Notes under the pieces: model-generated
Database searches by the model: none
Told to the model about the DNA's origin: nothing
The model's input: the letters and a program-made list of their open reading frames with translations, nothing else
Part shown: one piece after another, positions 1-9,220 of the stretch
Layout of the letters: each line of letters begins with the position of its first letter
How positions within the stretch are numbered: the first letter of the stretch is position 1
Assembly: GCA_022781715.1 (NCBI GenBank)
Contig: JALETB010000025.1
Coordinates: 1-45,606, forward strand
Reading direction: 5' to 3'
Length of the DNA: 45,606 bases
Origin: Clostridiales bacterium
GTDB taxonomy: Bacteria > Bacillota > Clostridia > Christensenellales > Borkfalkiaceae
Translations under genes and position numbers: made by a program

Positions 1-1
1 A

Positions 2-379
2 AAAAACGAAAAAAACGGCGACGAAAACGGTTTCGATAAAACTCTTCTTGACGGAAGCATCGGCAAAAACGAGGTTTTGCCCGAGGCGAAAAGCGCGGAC
101 GGCAACGCTCGCGATATCCCGACGAGAGAAAGCAAATTCGGATTTATAGAAGAAGAACGGAGAAAACTTGCCGCCGTGAAAAAACCGCAACTCCGCGAGC
201 CGGCGGAAGAAGCGGATTACGTGCTCAACGCCCTCGAAAGGGCGTTGAAAAAGCGCGATTACGAGGGCGTGACGATTGCATTCATTGCGCTTAAATATCT
301 CGCCGCTATCGAGAAAAAGCTCAAAATCGATTTAAGGAGAGTTTCCGACGGAATCGCGGAGAAAATGGATAAAAAGTAA
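2..379 (+). CDS. C-terminal part of a hypothetical protein, truncated by the window edge
   Basis: Frame 2 is open from the first bases (KNEKNGDENGFDKTLLDGSIGKNEVLPEAKS...) into the listed ORF 77..379, so the TTG at 77 is probably internal. Confidence 0.6.
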   Translation, partial: KNEKNGDENGFDKTLLDGSIGKNEVLPEAKSADGNARDIPTRESKFGFIEEERRKLAAVKKPQLREPAEEADYVLNALERALKKRDYEGVTIAFIALKYLAAIEKKLKIDLRRVSDGIAEKMDKK

Positions 380-396
380 TAAATAACGGTGCGGAA

Positions 397-978
397 ATGA
401 AAGAAATAATGCTATCGTCGGAGAAAATTTTCGACGGAAGAATAATAAAATTAAGGAAAGACGAAATTATAACCGAGAAGGGTATAAAACAGTCGCGCGA
501 GGTCGTTTCGCACGGCGGCGGCGCAGCGGTGCTTGTCGCCAAGGACGGAAAAATTCTGCTCGAAAGGCAGTTCCGTTATCCTTACGGCGAAATTTTGTGG
601 GAAATCCCCGCGGGGAAACGTGATGAGGGCGAAGATTTTGCCGAAACGGCGAAGCGCGAACTCGAGGAAGAAACGGGTTACGTCGCCGGAAAACTCGTAA
701 AACTGTTCGAAGTTTACCCCACGCCCGGCTACACGAACGAGATAATCGGAATTTTCAAAGCCGAGGGGCTGAAAAAAGGCGTTCTGCATTTCGACGAGGA
801 CGAGGATATAACTTCGGAGTGGATTCCGGAAGAAAAAGTGTTCGAAATGGTTGAAAACGGCGAAATTAAGGACGGGAAAACGCTTATAGCCCTGCTTTGG
901 TATAAAGCGGAGAAGTTTCGCCGCGAAGAAAAACCCGCCCGCAAAGAGAAACCCGCCCGCAAAGAGAAAACCGTATGA
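397..978 (+). CDS. NUDIX hydrolase, ADP-ribose pyrophosphatase-like
   Basis: NUDIX box-like GKRDEGEDFAETAKRELEEETGY (GX5EX7REUXEEXGU pattern); Lys/Arg-rich C-terminus. Confidence 0.9.
   Translation: MKEIMLSSEKIFDGRIIKLRKDEIITEKGIKQSREVVSHGGGAAVLVAKDGKILLERQFRYPYGEILWEIPAGKRDEGEDFAETAKRELEEETGYVAGKLVKLFEVYPTPGYTNEIIGIFKAEGLKKGVLHFDEDEDITSEWIPEEKVFEMVENGEIKDGKTLIALLWYKAEKFRREEKPARKEKPARKEKTV
931..966 (+). repeat. 18-bp perfect tandem repeat (2 copies) encoding KPARKE
   Basis: aaacccgcccgcaaagag repeated exactly twice at the 3' end of the NUDIX gene. Confidence 0.9.
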
Positions 979-1820
979 CGAGGAAGATGACAGGACTTGA
1001 AAAAAGCGCGAAAACCGACACCGTCGGGATGATTTTAACGCTTATTCTTTACGCCGTGGGTGCGGTTTCCGCTCCTTACGTCAAAGTTGCGGGGTGGCTC
1101 GGCGGGGGCGTCGAACTCGAATGGTATCTCGCGTTCGCGTTCAAAACGATCTGTTCCGTTCTGCCGGTATACCTGATGTTTCAGTTCGGATTCGGAAAAG
1201 CCGTAACAGGTTTCTGCGGCGGAATCAAAGGACTTTTGCTTTGCATTCCGGCGTTTCTGGTCGCACTCGACAACTTTCCTTTTCTGCCGCTTTTAAACGG
1301 AGATCTGGCGTTTAACGGTGCTATAGGCGGACTTTTCCCTTACGTTCTCTATTGCTTGTCGATAGGGATCATGGAGGAAACGATATTCCGCGGGACGATT
1401 TTTCCGCTGTTCCTGTTCAGGTTTCAACATAATAAAAAAGGAACTTTTTGGGCGATTGCGGCATCGTCCGCGATATTCGGCGCGATGCACCTTCTGAACC
1501 TCTTCGGCGGTTTTTCGCCCATGGTTTTTCTTCAGGTGGGGTATTCTTTCCTTATAGGATGCATGTGCGCCACGGCATTGCTTTTTTCGGGCAATATCGT
1601 CGTTCCGATAATAATTCACGCCCTTTTCGACGTCGGCGGCTTTCTCACCGATTCGGGGTTCTGCACGGGAACGTTATGGACAACGGGCAACGTGATTTTG
1701 ACGGCGGTTTTGTCGGTAATTTTTGCCGCCGCGATAGTTTTAGCATTTTTCAAAACCGATTTCGGTAAATTTTATGAAACTATGAATCTCTCTCGGCTAA
1801 GCCGCTCCGAAAAACAATAA
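975..1820 (+). CDS. CPBP-family intramembrane metalloprotease
   Basis: Motifs EETIFRG...R and GAMHLLN plus multiple hydrophobic segments; overlaps the upstream stop by 4 bp. Confidence 0.8.
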   Translation: MTRKMTGLEKSAKTDTVGMILTLILYAVGAVSAPYVKVAGWLGGGVELEWYLAFAFKTICSVLPVYLMFQFGFGKAVTGFCGGIKGLLLCIPAFLVALDNFPFLPLLNGDLAFNGAIGGLFPYVLYCLSIGIMEETIFRGTIFPLFLFRFQHNKKGTFWAIAASSAIFGAMHLLNLFGGFSPMVFLQVGYSFLIGCMCATALLFSGNIVVPIIIHALFDVGGFLTDSGFCTGTLWTTGNVILTAVLSVIFAAAIVLAFFKTDFGKFYETMNLSRLSRSEKQ

Positions 1821-1832
1821 CAAATCATCCGA

Positions 1833-1872
1833 CTGACAGACCGTCCGCGATTTTTCGCGGACTTTTTGTCAG
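1833..1872 (+). terminator. Intrinsic terminator downstream of the CPBP gene
   Basis: gtccgcga-tttt-tcgcggac followed by tttttg; an outer ctgaca/tgtcag stem encloses it. Confidence 0.75.
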
Positions 1873-1913
1873 GGATTCCATTCGTCATCACTAATTACCG
1901 AAAAGGCGACTTT
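1872..1913 (+). repeat. Dispersed intergenic repeat, copy A
   Basis: gggattccattcgtcatcactaattaccgaaaaggcgactttt matches the reverse complement of 20609-20650 with 3 mismatches in 42. Confidence 0.85.
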
Positions 1914-1947
1914 TTTAGGCTTAGAAAACAATTCTGCAAAAAATCGC

Positions 1948-1976
1948 TTGCTTTTTGTTCGTTAAACAGTTATTAT
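1948..1976 (+). promoter_or_regulatory. Putative sigma-A-type promoter for the Na/Pi cotransporter
   Basis: TTGCTT-N17-TATTAT. Confidence 0.45.
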
Positions 1977-2074
1977 GGATAATGGAGTTATTGACAAAAG
2001 AGCCTTTCATCCGCGTGAAAAAACCGAACGAAAGGGAATGAAAAGAGAGGATTTTCACCCGGAAAAAACTGTTT

Positions 2075-3733
2075 ATGGAGTTTACGGATAATTATTTGAT
2101 AGCGTTGTACCTCGTCGCTGCGCTCGGCGCGTTTCTGATCGGCTTCAAACTGCTGTCGGAAAACTTGCAGAAAGTGGCGAACAAGGGCTTACGAAAACTT
2201 TTCGACAAAACCTCGAAAAGTAAAATCGCAGGCGTTGGCATCGGCGTCGGCGCGACGGTTCTTATGCAGAGTTCGGGAGCGACGACGGTTATGGTCATCG
2301 GTTTCGTCAATGCCGGAATGATGAGCCTTTATCAGGCTACCGCCGTGATTATGGGCGCGAATATCGGTACGACGATAACCACCATTCTCATAGCGTTCGG
2401 CGTGACGAGCGTGGGAAAATATTTCATGATTTTCTCGTTCGTCGGAATTTTCCTTTCAATGCTTTTAAAACAAGGCAAGGCGAAGAGTTGGAGTCTTACG
2501 CTTGCCGGTTTCGGTCTTGTTTTTTTCGGTCTTACGATCATTTCCGCCTGCAGCAACGGGTTTAAGGATAACGAAACGATAAAAGGCTTGCTCAGCAGCA
2601 GTATTGAGCCGTCGTTTATCGAGCCGATCGTTCTTATGTTCATCGGCGCGCTCATAACGGCTATCATGCAGTCCAGCACCGCCGTCAACGCGATTTTGCT
2701 TTCGCTCGTTTCCGCGGGCATTCAGATAGGCAGCGGCGGCAACGCCATTCTTTATATCGTTCTCGGCACGAACATCGGCACGTGCGTCACCGCGCTCATC
2801 AGTTCCATCGGTGCGACGACAAACGCCAAGCGTTCCGCGCTCATTCACTTCCTGTTTAACTTCTTCGGCTCGGTGATTTTCCTTATCGTGCTTATGATCT
2901 GGAATGGCTTTATGGATGATTTCTGGACGCAGATTATCTCCACCGGCGAAATGCAACTGGCGTTTTTCCACCTTGCGTTCAACTCAATCTGCACGCTTAT
3001 TTTCCTTCCGCTCACGAACCTTATCGTTAAGACTACGGAAATTATAATACGCGACAAAAACACCGAAGAAGAAATCCGCATCACGTTCATGGACGAACGT
3101 ATGCTTTCCACGCCCACCGTCGCGATAGCGCAACTTCAGAAGGAAACGGTGGCTATGGGCGACAGGTGTATGAATAACCTCCACGCCGCGTTCACGGCTT
3201 TCGTGGAGAGGGACGTTTCCGCAACCGAAACCGTTCATTCCGAAAACGACGAAATCACGATAGTTTCAAAACAGATAACCGATTACCTCGTGAAGGTGTC
3301 CGGCGAGGACGTTTCCGTTCACGACGATCAGAGAATATCCATTCTTTATCACGCGCTTGCCGACCTTTTGCGTATTTCCGAAATTTCGGACAACGTCGCC
3401 AAGTACACGAGGACGAGCGTCGAAAAAAATCTCGCGTTCTCCGAGCAGGTTATAGAAAAACTCAAAGCGATGTATGAAGACTTAAGCGAAATGTATAAAC
3501 TCGCCGCCGCCATTTTCGAAACGAAGAACAAGGACGGATTCGCTTCTCTGGAAAAAATCGAAAACGAAGTGGATTCTATGAGAAAATCGCTTATCGACGA
3601 GCATATCGCAAGGCTCAACGCCGGCACGTGTTCGCCAAAAAACAGCGCGGTTTTCATCAACCTCGTTTCCAATCTCGAGAGAGCGGGCGACCATATCAAT
3701 TTTTTCGCTCATACCATAGAAGATCTTCAATAA
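2075..3733 (+). CDS. Na/Pi cotransporter family protein with C-terminal PhoU-like domain
   Basis: Duplicated QSSGATTVMVIGFVNAG / QSSTAVNAILLSLVSAG motifs; helical PhoU-like C-terminus (NLERAGDHINFFAH). Confidence 0.9.
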   Translation: MEFTDNYLIALYLVAALGAFLIGFKLLSENLQKVANKGLRKLFDKTSKSKIAGVGIGVGATVLMQSSGATTVMVIGFVNAGMMSLYQATAVIMGANIGTTITTILIAFGVTSVGKYFMIFSFVGIFLSMLLKQGKAKSWSLTLAGFGLVFFGLTIISACSNGFKDNETIKGLLSSSIEPSFIEPIVLMFIGALITAIMQSSTAVNAILLSLVSAGIQIGSGGNAILYIVLGTNIGTCVTALISSIGATTNAKRSALIHFLFNFFGSVIFLIVLMIWNGFMDDFWTQIISTGEMQLAFFHLAFNSICTLIFLPLTNLIVKTTEIIIRDKNTEEEIRITFMDERMLSTPTVAIAQLQKETVAMGDRCMNNLHAAFTAFVERDVSATETVHSENDEITIVSKQITDYLVKVSGEDVSVHDDQRISILYHALADLLRISEISDNVAKYTRTSVEKNLAFSEQVIEKLKAMYEDLSEMYKLAAAIFETKNKDGFASLEKIENEVDSMRKSLIDEHIARLNAGTCSPKNSAVFINLVSNLERAGDHINFFAHTIEDLQ

Positions 3734-3739
3734 AATTTT

Positions 3740-3766
3740 AACGTCCTTGAAAAAGGGCGTTTTTTA
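3740..3766 (+). terminator. Intrinsic terminator after the Na/Pi cotransporter
   Basis: aacgtcc-ttgaaaaa-gggcgtt followed by ttttta. Confidence 0.7.
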
Positions 3767-3801
3767 TTGTCTCGCGGTCGAAACAGTGGCGGGGAGTTTA
3801 T

Positions 3802-3841
3802 TTTACGCCCCGGCGGGGGTATAATTTACGTCCCGGCGAGG
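3802..3841 (+). repeat. Two 17-bp imperfect direct repeats, 23-bp period
   Basis: tttacgccccggcgggg (3802-3818) and tttacgtcccggcgagg (3825-3841), 15/17 identical, with TATAAT at 3820-3825 between them. Confidence 0.7.
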
Positions 3842-3895
3842 CACAATCATAACGTGGGGAATCTATATAAATTTTCCCCGAAAGGAGAACGCGTT

Positions 3896-4027
3896 ATGAG
3901 CAGAAAAAAGAAACATCCCGTTAAAAAAATGACGGAAAAAGACTATCGGAATTACGTAATGTCGCTTAAAGACGAAAAGCCCGTTGAGGCGGTCGTTCCC
4001 GAGGATCGACGCTTTTCGCCGAAATGA
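3896..4027 (+). CDS. Small basic hypothetical protein (43 aa)
   Basis: ATG at 3896 with upstream aaaggag; MSRKKKHPVKKMTEKDYRNYVMSLKDEKPVEAVVPEDRRFSPK. The listed start at 3767 is probably too early. Confidence 0.55.
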   Translation: MSRKKKHPVKKMTEKDYRNYVMSLKDEKPVEAVVPEDRRFSPK

Positions 4028-4104
4028 GCCTGTTTCAGCCGAAAAATATCGGATCAGAAGTGATTATTTGATGAAAAATCCTTGTTTTTTCCCGTGGTTT
4101 ATTG

Positions 4105-4110
4105 TATAAT
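4105..4110 (+). promoter_or_regulatory. Putative -10 box (TATAAT) for the GNAT-like gene
   Basis: ttgttttttcccgtggtttattgTATAAT; the -35 is weak. Confidence 0.4.
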
Positions 4111-4134
4111 TTTAGCAGAACAAAAGGAGAACGT

Positions 4135-5259
4135 ATGGTCAGAATAGTCGAAGCGGTCACGCCTGCACAAATGAGGGCTTTTGCCAAATATCCTCTGGAA
4201 CTTTACAGAAACAGCGACTATTACGTTCCGTGTTTCACGAGCGACGAAAAGAACATTAAAAACCCGAAGAAAAATTACGCCGCCGAAGGGTGCGAAGTGA
4301 AGTGCTTTCTCGCCGAGAAAAACGGCAGGGTCGTCGGCAGAATCGCGGGCATAATCGTCGCGGAAAGCAACAGGAAATTCGGCGAAAAGAAGATAAGATT
4401 TTCGCGGTTCGATTTCAATGGCGACGAGGACGTCGCCGAGGCTCTTCTGAATAAGGTCGCGGAGTTCGGAAAGGAACGCGGAATGACCGTGATTCACGGC
4501 CCGTGGGGGTTTAACGACACCGACAGAGAGGGAATGCTCACGAGCGGTTTTAATCTCCCCGCCACTTACGCCACCAACTACAATTACGAGTATTACGCCG
4601 ACGTAGTGCAGAAACTCGGATTTAAAAAGGAAAGCGAGTGGGTGGAGTTCGCGATTTACCCCGAAACGCTCGACCCGAAGATTTACAAGGCGGCGGAATT
4701 CGTGCAGAAACGCTACGGTTTTGTCGAATTGAACGACAAATACCCGATAAAACGTGTTATCAAAGAGTACGGGGATTTGTTTTTCGATTGTTACAACGAG
4801 GCTTATAAAGACCTCGATTGTTACGTGGAACTCAAAGGTAAAGTCAAGCAGAACGTTATCATGCAGTTTGCAACAGTGATAAATCAGGATTATTTCTCTT
4901 GTATACTCGACCCGAAAACGGGTAAAATCGCCGCATTCGGAGTGGTTATTCCCGCGATAGGCGACATAATAAAGAAACATAACGGCAATCTGGTGGCGAG
5001 TGCGCTTCCTCTTTTGAAAGCGATAAAAAAGCCCGCCGCGCTGGAACTTACGCTTATAGGCGTCGCGCCGGAATACAGAAACACGGGCGTTAACGCGATG
5101 ATCATCACGAGAATTCATCGCAACATAATGAAAAACGGAATAAAGAAAGTGGTGTGTAACCCTATGCTCACGTCCAACGCGGGGATTCTGACGCAATGGA
5201 AGTGGGTGGAACACAAAGAGATAAAACGCCGCGCCACTTTTGAAAAGGAAATATCGTAA
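4135..5259 (+). CDS. GNAT-like N-acetyltransferase family protein
   Basis: ATG 4135 preceded by aaaaggagaa; GNAT-like segments (CFLAEKNGRVVGRIAGI; LTLIGVAPEYRNTGVNAMII). Confidence 0.7.
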   Translation: MVRIVEAVTPAQMRAFAKYPLELYRNSDYYVPCFTSDEKNIKNPKKNYAAEGCEVKCFLAEKNGRVVGRIAGIIVAESNRKFGEKKIRFSRFDFNGDEDVAEALLNKVAEFGKERGMTVIHGPWGFNDTDREGMLTSGFNLPATYATNYNYEYYADVVQKLGFKKESEWVEFAIYPETLDPKIYKAAEFVQKRYGFVELNDKYPIKRVIKEYGDLFFDCYNEAYKDLDCYVELKGKVKQNVIMQFATVINQDYFSCILDPKTGKIAAFGVVIPAIGDIIKKHNGNLVASALPLLKAIKKPAALELTLIGVAPEYRNTGVNAMIITRIHRNIMKNGIKKVVCNPMLTSNAGILTQWKWVEHKEIKRRATFEKEIS

Positions 5260-5333
5260 TAAATTATTGCCGGATATTTCCGACCGGGGAATTCGGGCGG
5301 ATTCGACAAGGACGGCATTTTAATTGAATGATA

Positions 5334-5378
5334 ACGCACCACGGTGGAAAAAATTTTCCGTCGCGGCGCGTTTTTTTA
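5334..5378 (+). terminator. Long hairpin terminator after the GNAT-like gene
   Basis: acgcaccacggtggaaaa-aa-ttttccgtcgcggcgcgt, 16 of 18 positions pair including wobbles, followed by a T-run. Confidence 0.7.
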
Positions 5379-5396
5379 CGCCGAAATTGTTGTGTT

Positions 5397-5431
5397 TTGA
5401 CAACGTTTATGTTATTATATAATTATATAAT
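5397..5431 (+). promoter_or_regulatory. Putative asnS promoter region
   Basis: TTGACA at 5397; TATAAT at 5418 (15-bp spacer, suboptimal) and at 5426. Confidence 0.5.
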
Positions 5432-5466
5432 ATATATTTTTAAATTATGTTCAGGAGCGGACGTTT

Positions 5467-6861
5467 ATGCGGAAGAGAATACTTTTAAAAGATATTTATG
5501 CGGACGTAAAGAGTTTCGGCGACAAAAAAGTTACCGTTATGGGCTGGGCGAGAACGATCAGGGATTCCAAAGCCTTCGGATTCATCGAAATCAACGACGG
5601 CAGTTGTTTCAGGAACGTTCAGGTTGTTTTCGAGCGCGAAAAAATCGATAATTACGACGAAATCGCCAGGCAGAACGTCGGCGCGTCGCTCGTCGTGGAC
5701 GGCACGCTCGTTTTAACCCCGGAAGCGAAACAGCCTTTCGAAATCAAAGCGGAAAAAATAACGGTGGAAGGAACTTCTTCGCCCGATTATCCGTTGCAGA
5801 AAAAACGTCATTCTCTCGAATATCTTCGCGAGATCGCTTATTTAAGACCGCGCACCAACACCTTCTCGGCTGTGTTCAGAATCAGGAGCGAAGCGGCTTT
5901 CGCCATTCACGAATTTTTCAACGCGAGGGGCTTCGTTTACGTTCACACGCCGCTCATCACGGGCAGCGACTGCGAGGGCGCGGGAGCGATGTTCCAGGTA
6001 ACCACTCTCGACCTTAACGACGTTCCCAAAAAGGACGGCAAGGTTGACTACGTGCAGGACTTTTTCAAAAAACAGGCGAGCCTCACCGTTTCGGGGCAAC
6101 TTTCCGCCGAGGCATACGCCATGGCGTTCGGAAACGTTTACACGTTCGGCCCCACATTCAGAGCGGAACGTTCCAACACGGCGCGCCACGCGGCTGAATT
6201 CTGGATGATAGAGCCGGAAATGGCTTTCGCCGATCTTGCGGACGATATGGACGTTGCGGAAGCGATGGTTAAGCACATTATTTCGCATGTTATGAAAACC
6301 TGCCCCGCCGAACTCGAATTTCTCAACAACTTCGTGGATAAGGGGCTTATCGACAGGCTTACGCACGTTATGACGAGCGACTTTGTGAGATTGCCTTATA
6401 CCGAAGCGATAAAGATCCTCGAGCCGGTTAAAGACAAATTCGAATATCCTGTTTTCTGGGGTTGCGACCTTCAGAGCGAACACGAGAGATATCTCACCGA
6501 GCAGGTTTATAAAAAACCCGTTTTCCTCACCGATTATCCGAAGGAAATCAAGGCTTTCTATATGCGCCTTAACGACGACGGGAAAACCGTCGCGGCGGCG
6601 GACCTTCTCGTTCCCGGCATAGGCGAACTCATCGGCGGCAGCCAGAGAGAGGAGCGCGAGGACGTACTTCTTGCCAGAATGAACGAACTCGGGCTTAACC
6701 CCGCCGATTACGACTGGTATTTGAATCTTCGCAAATACGGCGGAACGACCCACTCCGGTTTCGGGCTCGGTTTTGAAAGAATGGTTATGTATCTCACCGG
6801 CATCGCGAACATAAGAGACGTAATTCCCTTCCCGAGAACGGTAGACAATCTCGAATATTAA
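5467..6861 (+). CDS. asnS: Asparaginyl-tRNA synthetase
   Basis: N-terminal OB-fold ([25 protein letters not shown]), class II motifs ([39 protein letters not shown]). Confidence 0.95.
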   Translation: MRKRILLKDIYADVKSFGDKKVTVMGWARTIRDSKAFGFIEINDGSCFRNVQVVFEREKIDNYDEIARQNVGASLVVDGTLVLTPEAKQPFEIKAEKITVEGTSSPDYPLQKKRHSLEYLREIAYLRPRTNTFSAVFRIRSEAAFAIHEFFNARGFVYVHTPLITGSDCEGAGAMFQVTTLDLNDVPKKDGKVDYVQDFFKKQASLTVSGQLSAEAYAMAFGNVYTFGPTFRAERSNTARHAAEFWMIEPEMAFADLADDMDVAEAMVKHIISHVMKTCPAELEFLNNFVDKGLIDRLTHVMTSDFVRLPYTEAIKILEPVKDKFEYPVFWGCDLQSEHERYLTEQVYKKPVFLTDYPKEIKAFYMRLNDDGKTVAAADLLVPGIGELIGGSQREEREDVLLARMNELGLNPADYDWYLNLRKYGGTTHSGFGLGFERMVMYLTGIANIRDVIPFPRTVDNLEY

Positions 6862-6922
6862 TAAAAACAAAAAATAAGATAATCGAATTTGCGGTTAGTT
6901 CCATTAAGGAGAAAACAAATTT

Positions 6923-7207
6923 ATGACTGTTGATGAAGCTAAGCAGGCGTTTGAAGCAATGAGAGCGCAGGGTGCGGATGATAACGCGATTCTCGGAACT
7001 TTGTACAGAATGTTCCAGGATGATAAACTCGATATAGACCAACTCGACGCGCTTGTGAACGTGCTTGGATACGAACTTACTGACGACTTCAAACAGATGT
7101 CGCCGGAAGATCAAAAAACGAAAGGTTGGGAAGCGGACGACGAAGATGCCGACGATGATGAAAAGATCGGCAGTCTTTTCTTAGATGATTCGGAAGTAAT
7201 CAAGTAA
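6923..7207 (+). CDS. Small acidic hypothetical protein (94 aa)
   Basis: ORF with ATG and upstream aaggag; acidic C-terminus; no family recognised. Confidence 0.7.
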   Translation: MTVDEAKQAFEAMRAQGADDNAILGTLYRMFQDDKLDIDQLDALVNVLGYELTDDFKQMSPEDQKTKGWEADDEDADDDEKIGSLFLDDSEVIK

Positions 7208-7232
7208 GAACTCATTAGGAGAACAATCCCCT

Positions 7233-8249
7233 ATGAAAATAATCATAGACGCATTCGGGGGCGATAACGCGCCCGAAGAAATAGTACAGGGCGCGATTGC
7301 CGCCGTAAACGAAAAAGACGGCTTCGACATCGCGCTCGTCGGTAAGGAAAACGCCGTCCGAGAGATTCTCGGGCGGTGCGAATACGATTCGTCGAGAGTT
7401 TCCGTTATAAACGCGGACGACGTGATAACGTGCGACGACGTGCCTACGGAAGCGATAAAAAGTAAACCCGATTCCTCGATAGTGGTCGCCGCAAAAATGC
7501 TCAAAAACGACGAACAGGCAAAAGCCTTCGTGTCGGCGGGGGCAACGGGCGCAGTTCTCGCCGCGGCGGTTCTGCTCACGCCGAGAATAAGAGGAATTCT
7601 TCGTCCGGCGCTCGCTCCGCTTCTGCCGAATCTCAAAGGCGGCGAAACGATGTTGCTCGATTGCGGGGCGAATGTCGATTGCAAGCCGCAATATCTCGTT
7701 CAGTTTGCGCTGATGGGCAGCGTGTATATGAGCGAAGTCGCGGGCGTAAAAAATCCGCGGGTCGCGCTTTTGTCGAACGGCACGGAAGATAAGAAGGGCA
7801 ACGCTCTCACAAAAGAAGCGTTTGCTATGCTCAAAGAATCAGAAGGGCTTAATTTCGTCGGAAACATGGAAGCGAGAGATATCCTTTCGGGCGAATACGA
7901 CGTCGTCGTGGCGGACGGATTCAACGGAAACATCGCGCTTAAGAGTATCGAAGGCGCGGTGGGGTGCATTTTCACAACGCTCAAAACCGAAATAAAAGCC
8001 TCCAAAAAAGCCACACTCGGCGCGCTGATGATGAAGGGCGCGTTTAAAAAAGTCAAGGCAAAACTCGATTATAACAAAAAAGGCGGTGCCGTTCTTTTAG
8101 GAATGGACAAGATTATAGTAAAAGCGCACGGTTCGTCCAAAGCCGAAGCGATGAAAAACGCCATTTTCCAGGCGTATAACGCGGCGGCGATGAACGTGAG
8201 CGGCAAAATAAAAGAAAATATCGGCAGAATAAGCGGGGAGAGCGTATGA
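7233..8249 (+). CDS. plsX: Phosphate acyltransferase PlsX
   Basis: MKIIIDAFGGDNAPEEIVQGA, VSAGATGAVLAAA, DGFNGNIALKSIEG; located upstream of rnc. Confidence 0.93.
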   Translation: MKIIIDAFGGDNAPEEIVQGAIAAVNEKDGFDIALVGKENAVREILGRCEYDSSRVSVINADDVITCDDVPTEAIKSKPDSSIVVAAKMLKNDEQAKAFVSAGATGAVLAAAVLLTPRIRGILRPALAPLLPNLKGGETMLLDCGANVDCKPQYLVQFALMGSVYMSEVAGVKNPRVALLSNGTEDKKGNALTKEAFAMLKESEGLNFVGNMEARDILSGEYDVVVADGFNGNIALKSIEGAVGCIFTTLKTEIKASKKATLGALMMKGAFKKVKAKLDYNKKGGAVLLGMDKIIVKAHGSSKAEAMKNAIFQAYNAAAMNVSGKIKENIGRISGESV

Positions 8250-9220
8250 TTTTCGTTATGTACGAATGCGAAGAGCGGCTCGGCTACACGTTTAAGGACA
8301 AAACGTTGCTCCGCACTTGTTTCACTCATTCGTCTTATTCCCACGAGCACGGCGGGAAAAACAACGAACTTCTCGAGTTTTTCGGCGACGCGATTCTTGA
8401 ATTCGTCGTCACGGAATATCTTTTCGCAAAGTATCCGACGGAGAGCGAAGGCGTTCTCACCGGTTATCGCCAGCAGATAGTTTCGAGGAAACCTCTTGCG
8501 GAGGCGATAGTCAGGCTCGGGTTGAACGAATACATACTTTTCGGTGAGGGCGAGCGGAAAAATCCACCCGAACACCACGAAGCCGCTTGCGAAAATCTAT
8601 TCGAAGCGCTCGTTGCCGGGATTTATATCGACGGCGGACTGGACGAAGCGAAAAACTTCATCAGGCGGGTTTTACTGTCGCGGTTCAGACCGGATAAAAA
8701 CGGCGCGAAAACCGAAGAAATTCCCGTTGCCCCGGTGATGAAAACCGAGAATTACAAAGGCAGATTGCAGGAGTATGTTCAAAAGAACAAACTCGGCGAA
8801 ATCGTTTACCGCGAAAAGAACAAAACAGGTCCCGCGCATGATCCCGTGTTCACCGTTTCGGTGACGGTGGGCGGCAGGGAACTCGGAACGGCGGCGGGCA
8901 GAAAGAAGAGCGACGCGGAACAATCCGCGGCGAAAACCGCGTTCGATAAACTGACGGGAAAACCCGACGCAAAAACCTTAAACAACGCAAAAAATACGGC
9001 AAACATAAAAAGCGGCAAAGCCGTGAAAAATAAAAATCGCGGCAAAACCGGACAGAGGGCGGGCATTTCCCGGCCGGACAACAAACAGGCGGGCAACCGA
9101 CAAACGGATAAGACCCGCGCCAAAGAAAAGCAGACAACGGGAAACAAATCCCGTCCGGATAATAAAAAATCGGGGAAAGGCAAACTTGCGGCAAACCCGG
9201 AAAGGAGAAAGATTAAGTGA
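8246..9220 (+). CDS. rnc: Ribonuclease III with long basic C-terminal extension
   Basis: RNase III signature NELLEFFGDAILEFVV, dsRBD (KGRLQEYVQKNKLG...), then about 90 aa of Lys/Gly/Asn-rich tail. Confidence 0.93.
   Translation: MIFVMYECEERLGYTFKDKTLLRTCFTHSSYSHEHGGKNNELLEFFGDAILEFVVTEYLFAKYPTESEGVLTGYRQQIVSRKPLAEAIVRLGLNEYILFGEGERKNPPEHHEAACENLFEALVAGIYIDGGLDEAKNFIRRVLLSRFRPDKNGAKTEEIPVAPVMKTENYKGRLQEYVQKNKLGEIVYREKNKTGPAHDPVFTVSVTVGGRELGTAAGRKKSDAEQSAAKTAFDKLTGKPDAKTLNNAKNTANIKSGKAVKNKNRGKTGQRAGISRPDNKQAGNRQTDKTRAKEKQTTGNKSRPDNKKSGKGKLAANPERRKIK

Noticed and set aside
3767-3895. N-terminal extension of the small basic ORF
   Set aside because: It would run through the repeat/promoter region. 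The ATG at 3896 has a good RBS.
4099-5214. 371-aa antisense ORF opposite the GNAT-like gene, and similar ones at 5842-6870, 10384-11343, 14409-15596 and 44298-45386
   Set aside because: All mirror well-supported plus-strand genes. They contain no recognised motifs and share the same biased composition.
5260-5466. T-box riboswitch upstream of asnS
   Set aside because: The only candidate promoter is about 35-70 bp before the gene, leaving too little leader for a T-box. hisS likewise has only a 21-bp gap after hslU.
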